Shown piece after piece: positions 1-7,014 of a DNA stretch of 34,721 nt. The notes below the pieces were generated by a model. The model saw only the letters and a program-made list of their open reading frames with translations. It searched no databases and was not told where the DNA came from. The position numbers and the translations under genes were made by a program. How positions within the stretch are numbered: the stretch's first letter is position 1; the number at the start of each line of letters is the position of its first letter. The stretch is from contig NZ_FONM01000021.1 in assembly GCF_900112935.1 (NCBI RefSeq), positions 1 through 34,721 of the forward strand. Direction: 5' to 3'. Origin of the DNA: Trichococcus pasteurii (GTDB taxonomy: Bacteria; Bacillota; Bacilli; Lactobacillales; Aerococcaceae).

Positions 1-17
1 TACCTGAATTATTCATA
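1..17. repeat. IS left terminal inverted repeat
   Basis: TACCTGAATTATTCATA is the exact reverse complement of positions 1663-1679. In the IS1380 family the ends usually begin with CC, so the functional end may be base 3. Confidence 0.85.
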
Positions 18-204
18 CCACCCCAAATCTTGATATGAACAACTCTATTTCATCTGCAATATTGGATTTTTGGTAGAGCTGTTATTTTTTCCCTTTCAAA
101 ACGTCTCTTAGAGACGAAAAGAAGCACGGAATGCGATTGTTATTGTGTTTTTGGGCATACTAATTCCTTTGTTCGAACGTTTTTTTTAAATTTGCGGGGT
201 CTCC

Positions 205-1524
205 TCACCAAGACAAGGATTGAATTTGCCGTAGGATATGAAAAAATTCATCTTGGTAGACATGATGGGTGCTGAGTTTTAGCATCATGCGTCTTCCGCT
301 GTGGATCAGTTTCCCAGCGATCTTGAAAAACCGAAGACGAATACTTTGTATCTGTAGGCCTTTGGCCTTTTCCGGGAAAGCTAGTGTGCGTATAAAATTG
401 TTGATGTTATAGGAAAGGACGCTGACCATCATGCGGACGGCATTCTCCAAGAAATGAGAACTGTCCGTCTTGTCGAAGAAGAAGCCATTCTTGGCTTCCT
501 TGATGAAATTCTCCATCGTACCTCTCTTCCAATACGTTTGGTAGACTTGTTCAGTCGAGACAACATCGGATAGATTGGTGATAATGAATTCATGGTGGAA
601 AATCAGTTCATTTGCTTCCCTGACAGAACGAATGCAAACTCTACGATCATGCTTCCAAGTGCCGGCTTGGTAGCGAATGGAGTAGAAATGCTCTTCCTTC
701 TGACTCCATTCGGTCTCATCCCCAACTTGAACAAACTGTTCCGCGAACTTATGCAAGCGGGCATTCCGTTTGAGCCGAATGACGTACTGATGCTCTTTTT
801 CTTCACAGAGGTCATACAGTTCCGGCGCTGCAAAGCCACTATCTGCGCGGACAAGAATGGTGCTGACTGGAACGGTCTGATTATAGTGTTCAAGAAGCGG
901 ATTCAAAAAATCGGCTGCCCCGGTTGAGCAGTATGTGTTTCCGGAACGCAGTTCCGCCTTCAGAAAGTCCTTGGTCAGACCATCAAAGGCAACGAGCGGA
1001 TGATAACCGGTTGTTTGATAATGTGTGTTAAAGGCCGTTTCTTCTTGATCGCCGTAGGTGTCACTATATGTGGAATCCAAATCAAAAACCAGTTCTGTTG
1101 CATTACGTTGTATGCGTACCTTATCCAGAATCGCTTGATTGAGCGCTTGTAGCTGCAAAAGCGCATCGGGACTCTCACTAATGCGATCCCAAAAACGCGA
1201 AAGCGAAGGTTGTGAAGCCAATGTACTTTTTTCAAGCATCTGCTGGAAGAAAGGATCATGACGTAAGATGTTGGCAGATGCATCGGTATCATAGCCTGCA
1301 ATTAATTGGAAAATCAGTTGTTCAAGGATGGTTTCATTCGAATGTGTAGGTGAGAGACGGGAGTCTTGAAAATGAAGCTCTTTCTCCATCAACTGTTCGA
1401 ATCCGATTGAATGAAGGAATTCTTTAACCAAAATGAGACCAGCATCCGTGGAGAGATTACCTCCAGTATTTGTAACCGTCATTTTTTGATTGAATTTTAG
1501 AGTGTTTTCGTGTAAAGTTGCCAT
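205..1524 (-). CDS. IS1380-family DDE transposase
   Basis: This 439-residue protein is the only gene of the IS and has the usual length for IS1380-family transposases. It should cut and join the IS ends through an RNase H-fold DDE active site. The candidate first Asp is in FDLDSTYSD (D148/D150), the second is D228 in RADSGFA, and the Glu lies in the YREK signature Y331-R334-E338-K345 of YWKRGTMENFIKEAK. The IS4/IS1380 beta-strand insertion would fall between the second Asp and the Glu. The ATG is preceded by AAAGGGG with an 8-nt spacer. No frameshift or stop is visible, so the copy appears intact and possibly active. Confidence 0.92.
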   Translation of the reverse strand: MATLHENTLKFNQKMTVTNTGGNLSTDAGLILVKEFLHSIGFEQLMEKELHFQDSRLSPTHSNETILEQLIFQLIAGYDTDASANILRHDPFFQQMLEKSTLASQPSLSRFWDRISESPDALLQLQALNQAILDKVRIQRNATELVFDLDSTYSDTYGDQEETAFNTHYQTTGYHPLVAFDGLTKDFLKAELRSGNTYCSTGAADFLNPLLEHYNQTVPVSTILVRADSGFAAPELYDLCEEKEHQYVIRLKRNARLHKFAEQFVQVGDETEWSQKEEHFYSIRYQAGTWKHDRRVCIRSVREANELIFHHEFIITNLSDVVSTEQVYQTYWKRGTMENFIKEAKNGFFFDKTDSSHFLENAVRMMVSVLSYNINNFIRTLAFPEKAKGLQIQSIRLRFFKIAGKLIHSGRRMMLKLSTHHVYQDEFFHILRQIQSLSW

Positions 1525-1528
1525 TGAG

Positions 1529-1583
1529 AGAACCCCTTTCTATGGTTGTTGGTAGTACATTAACCATAACAGATAGGGGTTCT
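1529..1583. promoter_or_regulatory. Long hairpin upstream of the transposase
   Basis: Two arms, about 1529-1546 and 1562-1583, pair as AGAACCCC...TATGGTT with AACCATA...GGGGTTCT just upstream of the transposase start and cover its ribosome binding site. In many IS such hairpins sequester the site in transcripts that read in from outside; that role is inferred here. A second small stem, TTTCACACC/GGTGTGAAA, follows at 1586-1608. Confidence 0.5.
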
Positions 1584-1662
1584 TTTTTCACACCTTTTGG
1601 GTGTGAAAGTGAAATAAAGAATACGTTGATAGAACAACATTTCAAGGTGTTTTCTGAAAACC

Positions 1663-1679
1663 TATGAATAATTCAGGTA
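1663..1679. repeat. IS right terminal inverted repeat
   Basis: TATGAATAATTCAGGTA is the exact reverse complement of positions 1-17 and defines the right boundary of the IS. Confidence 0.85.
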
Positions 1680-1713
1680 CTACCTTTGAAAATAAATATT
1701 GGAGGCGGATGTA

Positions 1714-2652
1714 TTGGCATTTAAGGAACGCACGAAATCTATGCATTTACGCATTTATGAAATTTTAGCTAGTCGTATGAGATTGGATAAAGAAGATTTT
1801 TACTACTATCTCAATTTGAAAAAGGGATATGAGGGTGAGTGCCGATTTGACGGATTGACAGAAAAACTGGGGGCAAAATGTATTGTTCTGAATGATTTAC
1901 AGTTGGAAATTAGACGCTCTTCCTTACAGATAGACGCGTTGCTAATTTGTGAAGGTAAAATAGTGTTATATGAAATCAAAAATTACGGTGGGGTACATCA
2001 CTGGGGGCTGGAAGAATTTACGAAGCAATCGGGAACTACTTTGGAAAATCCTTCCCTGCAATTAACGAAAACAAAAGTAAGACTGCGGAAACTCCTGAAG
2101 AGCATGGGATATTCGATGGAAATTGAAGCATTCATTATATACGTAAATCCGGAATTTTCTATCTGGGGAGCCCCATGCGAGGGTGACAGCATTCTTCCTG
2201 GGCAGATTTCGGAGCATTTCCGTGAACTGCAAAATATGAAACCCGTAACAAATCCGGAATTGGAAAAGTTGGCGCAAGCACTTGTTGAATGTCATGATCC
2301 TGAGTATCCAAGTAAGTTGGTAAAATATGAGTATGAGAAAATGAATAAAGGCATTAATTGCCCAAAATGCGAGCTGCTCGTGCAAAATTTCTGCAGACGC
2401 TCCCATGTGTGTGAAAGTTGCGGCAAGAAAATGATGATTCAAAAAGCTATCAGCAACAGTATTTCAGACTTCCAAATCCTTTTTCCAGATGAAAAGCTGA
2501 CAACAAAGCGTTTGGCAGATTGGTGTGGAACAGAAGATACAAATCGCGTGTATAAGGTTTTGAAGCGAGAATATCAGGCTGCTGGAAGTGAGAGTGGCAG
2601 ATATTACATCCCGTTGAATAAACAGCCTATGCCCACGCGGTATGTTGACTGA
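1714..2652 (+). CDS. NERD-domain protein with zinc ribbon (paralogue 1)
   Basis: This 312-residue protein starts at a TTG (1714) placed 8 nt after GGAGG. That start aligns exactly with the ATG start of the paralogue at 33451 (MAFKERTK versus MAYKERTK). The NERD (nuclease-related) domain spans about residues 35-140. It has the PD-(D/E)xK-like residues E40/E42 in GYEGE, D74 in QID, and E87-x-K89 in YEIKN. A zinc ribbon follows (C216-x2-C219 and C233-x2-C236), then a conserved C-terminal module (about 250-298, FPDEKLTTKRLADWCG) that could be a small helical DNA-binding domain. NERD proteins are predicted nucleases; the substrate is unknown. The last nine residues and the TGA are encoded by the first unit of the adjoining 52-bp repeat array, and the paralogue lacks this tail. 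An IS lies immediately upstream, so expression may depend on the IS. Confidence 0.8.
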   Translation: MAFKERTKSMHLRIYEILASRMRLDKEDFYYYLNLKKGYEGECRFDGLTEKLGAKCIVLNDLQLEIRRSSLQIDALLICEGKIVLYEIKNYGGVHHWGLEEFTKQSGTTLENPSLQLTKTKVRLRKLLKSMGYSMEIEAFIIYVNPEFSIWGAPCEGDSILPGQISEHFRELQNMKPVTNPELEKLAQALVECHDPEYPSKLVKYEYEKMNKGINCPKCELLVQNFCRRSHVCESCGKKMMIQKAISNSISDFQILFPDEKLTTKRLADWCGTEDTNRVYKVLKREYQAAGSESGRYYIPLNKQPMPTRYVD

Positions 2653-2885
2653 ACGAGGAGCGACGAATGCAGAACAGTCGACGCCCGTGCGATGTGTCGA
2701 CTGAACGAGAAGCGGAAGGATACCGAAGAGTCGACGCCCATGCGATGTGTCGACTGAACGAAGGGCGGAGAACACAGAACAGCCGACGCCCGCGCGTTGT
2801 GTTGACTGAACGAGGAGTGAAGAATACCGAACAGTCAACGCCCACGCGATATGTCGACTGAACGTAGGGCGGGAGATACCGAAGG
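2621..2885 (+). repeat. 52-bp tandem repeat array, five units
   Basis: The word GTYGACTGAACG recurs at 2644, 2696, 2749, 2801 and 2853, a period of 52-53 bp. Each unit carries the inverted pair AGTCGAC and GTCGACT around about 13 nt, plus a GATACCGAACAG-like word, so each can fold as a hairpin. Units differ at scattered positions. The first unit codes for the C-terminus and stop of the NERD gene. There are no unique spacers of CRISPR type. After the array a perfect GCCGGCT/AGCCGGC hairpin (about 2892-2907) occurs without a T-run. The rest of the gap to 3040 is AT-rich and holds the toxin-antitoxin promoter. Confidence 0.9.
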
Positions 2886-2985
2886 ACCAATGCCGGCTCC
2901 AGCCGGCTGTTCGCGCAGCGTGATAAACATTCATTACTTTAAAGCAATAACCATTTTTTATATATTAAAGATACCATAAAAAGAC

Positions 2986-3014
2986 TTTTAAAGGATTTTT
3001 AAATGGTGTATACT
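2986..3014 (+). promoter_or_regulatory. Probable promoter of the toxin-antitoxin operon
   Basis: A good -10 (TATACT, 3009-3014) lies 12 nt before the ribosome binding site AAGGAG (3026-3031). The -35 at 17-bp spacing (TTTTAA) is poor. Type II modules normally autorepress at this position, but no clear palindrome was found. Confidence 0.4.
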
Positions 3015-3040
3015 GGGGATAAACTAAGGAGATGATAGAA

Positions 3041-3361
3041 ATGGACTTTAAAATTCTTGACGTCCCGACCACTTCCATATCTGAAGTGAAAAAATCCCCA
3101 ACCATCGTATTTAAAAAAGCTAAGGAAGAAAACACGCCTGTCTACGTTTTTAATCGTGGAGATGTTGCTGGCGTTATGCTGACGCAGGAACAGTACGAAT
3201 CTTTGACAAACGAAATCGAAGCATTACATGAGCGCGTATTGGATTTAGAGGTAGAGAAGCGTTTAGCTATCAAAGATTTAAAATTATATTCGGATGAAGA
3301 AGTCCGTGGCGCCAATGCCGATCAGTTTCTTACCATAGATGAGAATGACGGGTGGGAGTAG
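3041..3361 (+). CDS. Phd/YefM-family antitoxin
   Basis: This 106-residue protein is the first gene of a two-gene operon and should neutralise the toxin encoded 3 bp downstream and repress the operon. The N-terminal half has the Phd/YefM pattern: SISEVKKSP, then an alternating strand (TPVYVFNRGDVAGVMLTQEQYESL) that forms the DNA-binding dimer in this family. The C-terminal half is helical and acidic, as expected for the toxin-binding tail. The ATG at 3041 sits 9 nt after AAGGAG; an in-frame ATG at 3032 directly abuts that site and is less likely. The pair is bracketed by two arrays of the same 52-bp repeat. Confidence 0.85.
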   Translation: MDFKILDVPTTSISEVKKSPTIVFKKAKEENTPVYVFNRGDVAGVMLTQEQYESLTNEIEALHERVLDLEVEKRLAIKDLKLYSDEEVRGANADQFLTIDENDGWE

Positions 3362-3364
3362 TTT

Positions 3365-3661
3365 GTGCATAAGATAGAGTGGACGGCGTTATCAAAACAG
3401 GATTACGATTCTCTAGATGGAAGTCAGAAGATTTTCGTGGACAAAGCTATTGCAAGGATTAAAGAATCTGGCATGCAGGCAGGACAAGCATTGCACGGTT
3501 CACTTAGCGGGTGCGGGAAGCTGAAGAACAAAAAAATGGGGCTTCGAATTGTATTTCGGGAGGCCAATGGCAAAATCGAGGTTATCCAGATAGTTGCAAT
3601 CGGCAAACGTGACAAAAAAGAGGTTTACACAATAGCAGAAAATAGAATCAATGCTGAGTAG
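3365..3661 (+). CDS. RelE/ParE-superfamily toxin
   Basis: This 98-residue protein starts at GTG, 3 nt after the antitoxin stop, so translation is probably coupled. It has the RelE-like layout: N-terminal strand and helix (IEWTALSKQDYDSLDGSQK), a helix rich in Lys/Ile, then HGSLSGCGKLKNKKMGLRIVFRE and a terminal strand (VIQIVAIGKRDKKEVYTIA). RelE toxins cleave mRNA in the ribosome, whereas ParE members poison gyrase. The basic KLKNKKMGLRIVF core favours the RelE type, but this cannot be settled by eye. It appears full length and intact. Confidence 0.8.
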   Translation: MHKIEWTALSKQDYDSLDGSQKIFVDKAIARIKESGMQAGQALHGSLSGCGKLKNKKMGLRIVFREANGKIEVIQIVAIGKRDKKEVYTIAENRINAE

Positions 3662-3724
3662 CTATAGATAAAAATTGCTAAACACACCGAAGAAACTTCT
3701 TGATATGGATGGGTCGGTCGCCAG

Positions 3725-3866
3725 TGTCGGAAATCGGAGAATACTGAATAGCCGACGCCTGTGCGATGTGTCGCCTGAACGAAGAGCGGAGAATACCGAA
3801 TAGCCGACGCCTGTGCGATGTGTCGCCTGAACGAAGAGCGGAGAATACTGAATAGCCGAGAGTAAG
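3725..3866 (+). repeat. 52-bp tandem repeat array, second locus
   Basis: The word GTCGCCTGAACG occurs at 3770 and 3822, exactly 52 bp apart, with partial units on both sides, so there are about 2.5 copies. Orientation is the same as the array at 2621-2885. These copies are nearly identical to each other and carry GCC in place of GAC in the core. The remainder of the gap between 3661 and 4031 holds only a small hairpin and the terminator of the PTS operon. Confidence 0.88.
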
Positions 3867-3906
3867 CTTTTCTGTCGGGCGTTAGCCCAGGACAGTATCT
3901 GATTTA

Positions 3907-3931
3907 CCTGAGAGATTGGTTGTCTCTCAGG
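3907..3931. other. Perfect 9-bp hairpin without T-run
   Basis: CCTGAGAGA and TCTCTCAGG flank a 7-nt loop. No U-tract follows on either strand. It might stabilise the 3' end of the toxin-antitoxin transcript, but its function is unknown. Confidence 0.4.
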
Positions 3932-3948
3932 CTATCGCCCATCGAAAG

Positions 3949-4000
3949 CAAAAATCCCAGGCAGCCGCCTCTCCCGTGATGGAAGAGGCAGCTGCCTGGG
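3949..4000 (-). terminator. Rho-independent terminator of the PTS operon
   Basis: On the minus strand a long GC-rich stem (CCCAGGCAGC with GCTGCCTGGG, extended by an AGAGGC-type inner stem) is followed by five U residues, 31 bp after the EIIC stop codon. Confidence 0.85.
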
Positions 4001-4030
4001 TTCTGTTCATTCAGCGATAAGTTTTTACGA

Positions 4031-5338
4031 TTACTGATTTTCCATAGCGCTTTGGCGACTCAGGCTGTTCTCGTAGACTTTGAAGAACGGGTAGTAGATG
4101 AAGATGCTCAGAACGACCAGCCCGAAATAGAAGAGAACGTTTCTGAAGTCCATAGTGGCTAAATAAGCTTGCGCAAAGAAGGGCGTAAAGGACGGATCGA
4201 TGATATAGCCCATCGAAATGATGCCTGCTGCTTGTGCATAATAAGTCAAAACAAGATTGATGATCGGTGTCAGCAGGAACGGAATGGCCAAGATTGGATT
4301 AAAAACAATCGGCAAACCGAAAATCACGGGTTCATTGATACCACAGATACCGGGGATGATTGAAATCTTGCTTAACGTCTTCAGATGGACCAACTTGCTC
4401 CGCAGCATCAAGATGATCAAGCCCAATGTTCCGCCGGCACCACCCAAAACAGAGATTCTGAACATCTGCAGGTTCATGGCAACTGTTGCTTCTTGACCGC
4501 TGGCAACCAACTCACTGTTGATGCCGGTATTTGTGATTCCGATTGAAAACACGATCGGGAAAATGATGGAAGTTCCGTTGATTCCGAAAAGCCATAAGAA
4601 ATTACCGAATGTGACGATTGCGATGAATCCCCATAAGTTTCCGGAAAAATTCAATGCGGGAGTCAGCAACAACATGACGAATTGCGGGAAAGTGCTGCCG
4701 GTCAAGGCGATAATAAGTACATTTAATCCGTAAATCAGAATGATGTTCAAAAATAAAGGCAGCATGGAATTGACGAACGCTGTGACAGCCGGGGGAACCG
4801 TGTCCGGCATGGAAATCTTCCAGTTGCGGACTTCCACCAGACGGGATACTTCCACGACGATCAATCCGATGATGATGGCTACGAATAATCCGTTTGTGCC
4901 AAGAAACTCAGTTGAAATCTGTCCATCGACGCTGCTTGCGACCACAAGCATAAAGATCGCCAACGAGATCATACCGTTCATGGCAGCATCCAACTTGTAC
5001 TCGCGAGCCAAGGAATAGGAGATCCCGAAAGCACAGATCAGACCAAAAATACCCATTGTCATATTGTAAGGAGCAGTCAGCAGCTCATAGTTTGCAGAGG
5101 CGAAGTTTTTCCACGCGGCCAAAAAGCGCACGAAGATATTTGCCGTTTCGGGGTCATACAGATCCATGTTGATGGGTGGATTGGCGAAGATTAAGAAAAG
5201 CGATCCTACAACGATGAAGGGGAGCCCGAACATCATACCGGAGGAAATGGCTTTTAAATGAATTTGATTACCTATTTTTGTGCCTATCGGACTCAGCATG
5301 CGGTCCAGTTTTTCTAAAAAGGAATCCTTTTTGTTCAT
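4031..5338 (-). CDS. PTS EIIC permease, Lac/cellobiose family
   Basis: This 435-residue polytopic membrane protein is the sugar-translocating subunit of a phosphoenolpyruvate:sugar phosphotransferase system. About ten hydrophobic segments are visible, and the family motif is present as GINEPVIFGLPIVFNP (E336). In the cellobiose-type EIIC family the other sugar-contacting residue is a His in a GIHG motif; here that site reads FGING (N254), whereas the second EIIC in this window has GIHG. The substrate may therefore differ. No EIIA or EIIB is encoded nearby, so these must come from elsewhere. It follows the RarA-C-like gene by 20 bp and has an AAGGAG ribosome binding site; both lie under the divergent RpiR regulator. 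Confidence 0.9.
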   Translation of the reverse strand: MNKKDSFLEKLDRMLSPIGTKIGNQIHLKAISSGMMFGLPFIVVGSLFLIFANPPINMDLYDPETANIFVRFLAAWKNFASANYELLTAPYNMTMGIFGLICAFGISYSLAREYKLDAAMNGMISLAIFMLVVASSVDGQISTEFLGTNGLFVAIIIGLIVVEVSRLVEVRNWKISMPDTVPPAVTAFVNSMLPLFLNIILIYGLNVLIIALTGSTFPQFVMLLLTPALNFSGNLWGFIAIVTFGNFLWLFGINGTSIIFPIVFSIGITNTGINSELVASGQEATVAMNLQMFRISVLGGAGGTLGLIILMLRSKLVHLKTLSKISIIPGICGINEPVIFGLPIVFNPILAIPFLLTPIINLVLTYYAQAAGIISMGYIIDPSFTPFFAQAYLATMDFRNVLFYFGLVVLSIFIYYPFFKVYENSLSRQSAMENQ

Positions 5339-5358
5339 TACAACATCTCCTTATGATT

Positions 5359-5973
5359 CTATATTTGCCAGCTATTGAATACGAATGCGTTCGGAACGGT
5401 TTTATTAGGGTCATACTCTTTCAAAATGGCTTCGTATTCTTCTTTATAAGTATTGCTCACTTCCATTTGAGGAATGACTTTACTGGCTTCGTGCAGGAAA
5501 TGGAATGAATCGCGACCCATTTCCATACCGCGCGTCGTATGCTTATCCAAAGCGAAGTCCGGTACCTCCGGAACATATCCCATAGCAAAGCTTTTGATGA
5601 CAATATTTTTCAGCAAATCGGTTGAGCGATCTTTTTCGGATTCAGTCAGAACACGGATTGCGTGAAAGAAAAACATTGCCCGATCGGATTCGTTGTAGGC
5701 GAATTCCTTGCGCATCTGGTTAAAATTGTTCACCATTACTGCCGCATTAGGATTTCCCATGCCAATGTCTTCAACCGAGATGGCCAACAGTCTGCGCCAA
5801 AGCTTTTCTTCGAATTGAGGCGACGTAATGTACATTTCATATGCAAATTCGCAAGCTTCTTTCGTCATCCCGCGACGGATGCATTTTTGCAGGCTTGAAA
5901 TGACTTCGTCCCCGTTCAAATTATTTCGCGTGGTTGTTCTGGCCCACGGATCGGCAATATACTTTTCTTTCAT
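5359..5973 (-). CDS. Stand-alone RarA/MgsA C-terminal-like protein
   Basis: This 204-residue protein resembles the C-terminal part of RarA/MgsA AAA+ recombination ATPases. It has the helical stretch NGDEVISSLQKCIRRGMTKEACEFAYEM, then LWRRLLAISVEDIGMGNPNA, and later ALDKHTTRGMEMGRDSFHF. No Walker A or B motif is present, so it lacks the ATPase half. The second ATG (5973) is the likely start because GGAG lies 9 nt upstream; the ATG at 5988 has a weaker site. It is the first gene of an operon with an EIIC permease, which is not an obvious place for a replication protein. Its task in sugar uptake is unknown, and the family assignment is from motif similarity only. Confidence 0.55.
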   Translation of the reverse strand: MKEKYIADPWARTTTRNNLNGDEVISSLQKCIRRGMTKEACEFAYEMYITSPQFEEKLWRRLLAISVEDIGMGNPNAAVMVNNFNQMRKEFAYNESDRAMFFFHAIRVLTESEKDRSTDLLKNIVIKSFAMGYVPEVPDFALDKHTTRGMEMGRDSFHFLHEASKVIPQMEVSNTYKEEYEAILKEYDPNKTVPNAFVFNSWQI

Positions 5974-5999
5974 AGGTATCGTCTCCATTTCTTTTCTTG

Positions 6000-6008
6000 T
6001 GATATGAT
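6000..6008 (+). promoter_or_regulatory. Extended -10 promoter of the RpiR gene
   Basis: TGATATGAT reads as TGn plus -10 TATGAT, 22 bp before the ATG at 6031 and close to AGAGGTGA. The space to the divergent operon start is only 57 bp, so both promoters must overlap here and the regulator could control both. Confidence 0.5.
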
Positions 6009-6030
6009 AGGTTTTAAAGAGGTGACCAGC

Positions 6031-6756
6031 ATGAATATTGAAAATTTGTCAAATAAATATAACTTAAATGAAACGGAAAAAAACATTCTCTTATTTATCG
6101 AAACCCATGCTAAGGACATCAAAGCTTTAGGGATCCGGGGTGTCGCGAAACACTGTTATACTTCGCCGGCAACCATCATCAACTTAGCTAAAAAAATGAA
6201 TTTTTCCGGATACAGCGAGTTGGTTTTCAAAATCAAAGAGAATGAGGTCATGGACAAGGAACTGGCTTTATCTGAAACGACGAAAACATTGTTTTATAAA
6301 AAATCAGCAGAACACTACTACGAGGATTTTGAGAAGATAATGAACGATTATCAAGACAAAACGATCATGATTTTAGGCTCAGGTTTTTCTCAGATCATCG
6401 GAAATTATATAAACGAGTCTCTCATCATCAACGGCTTTCGGAGCATAGCCAATTCTCATTTGGAATTGATCCAAAGGGAGTATGCAAAAGAGACGCTGAT
6501 TATTGTAGTAACAGAATCGGGCGAAACGTCCCGATTGAAAGAACTGGTGAAGCAAGCAAATGAAAATGGGGTTGAGGTGTTGAGTTTCGTCGGCAATGCT
6601 AATTCGGCTATTGCGGAGTATTCCCGATTGGCTATAGCAACCAATGACGATATTCAATTCTCCAAAAATCCTCATGAACCCCATCTGTTTTATGGATCCA
6701 TTTTACTGATTTTCGAATTCCTGCTAAGCAAATATTTGAAGCAAACCATCAGCTGA
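6031..6756 (+). CDS. RpiR/MurR-family transcriptional regulator
   Basis: This 241-residue protein has an N-terminal helix-turn-helix domain (about residues 1-75; IRGVAKHCYTSPATIINLAKKMNFSGYSEL) and a C-terminal SIS sugar-phosphate binding domain (about 105-230; TIMILGSGFSQIIGNYI, then TLIIVVTESGETSRLKEL). RpiR proteins sense phosphosugars and control sugar uptake. It is divergent from the RarA-C-like/EIIC operon with 57 bp between the starts, so it probably controls that operon. The ATG at 6031 follows AGAGGTGA; the 9-codon upstream extension begins inside the promoter and is not used. Confidence 0.88.
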   Translation: MNIENLSNKYNLNETEKNILLFIETHAKDIKALGIRGVAKHCYTSPATIINLAKKMNFSGYSELVFKIKENEVMDKELALSETTKTLFYKKSAEHYYEDFEKIMNDYQDKTIMILGSGFSQIIGNYINESLIINGFRSIANSHLELIQREYAKETLIIVVTESGETSRLKELVKQANENGVEVLSFVGNANSAIAEYSRLAIATNDDIQFSKNPHEPHLFYGSILLIFEFLLSKYLKQTIS

Positions 6757-6971
6757 CAAATCCATATTAACAGGACAAGCAGTGTTAGCCTAGCTTATCG
6801 GTCCATTCTATAACCTGTTCAAAAATCTAAAAACACGTTCATAAAATCGCCCAAACAGCGAAAAAACTTTATATACCAGAACATTAACTTTTTTGGTTGG
6901 TAAATTGTTCGTTTTTCGGTTGGTTGGATACCGAAAAGCACAAAACACCCGACAAACGCCCAACTGCAAAG

Positions 6972-7008
6972 AAAAAAGCATCGGCTCCCACAGGAACCGA
7001 TGCTTTTT
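6972..7008. terminator. Bidirectional terminator
   Basis: AAAGCATCGG and CCGATGCTTT form a stem with an A-run on the left and a T-run on the right. On the minus strand it lies just after the YeiH-like stop codon and ends in six U; on the plus strand it ends in five U. Confidence 0.85.
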
Positions 7009-7014
7009 GATGTA

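Larger units (their letters stand above)
1..1679 (-). mobile_element. IS1380-family insertion sequence
   Basis: The element is bounded by perfect 17-bp inverted repeats at 1-17 and 1663-1679, with core CCTGAATTATTCAT. It carries one transposase gene on the minus strand. The window starts on the terminal repeat, so the left target duplication cannot be seen, and the bases after the right end (from 1680) give no check on their own. The right end stops 34 bp before the start codon of the NERD gene, so the insertion has replaced that gene's original upstream sequence. A contig edge at a multi-copy IS is a common assembly artefact, which is an inference here. Confidence 0.85.

Noticed and set aside
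2464-2934. Minus-strand frame of 156 codons over the 52-bp array
   Set aside because: It is antisense to the NERD gene and the repeats, with a low-complexity repetitive product and no start signal.
2621-3866. Repeat arrays as a possible CRISPR
   Set aside because: The units follow each other directly with a fixed 52-bp period and no unique spacers, and no cas gene is present.
3907-3931. Hairpin as terminator of the toxin-antitoxin operon
   Set aside because: It has no U-tract and lies about 250 bp downstream beyond a repeat array, so it is listed only as a hairpin.
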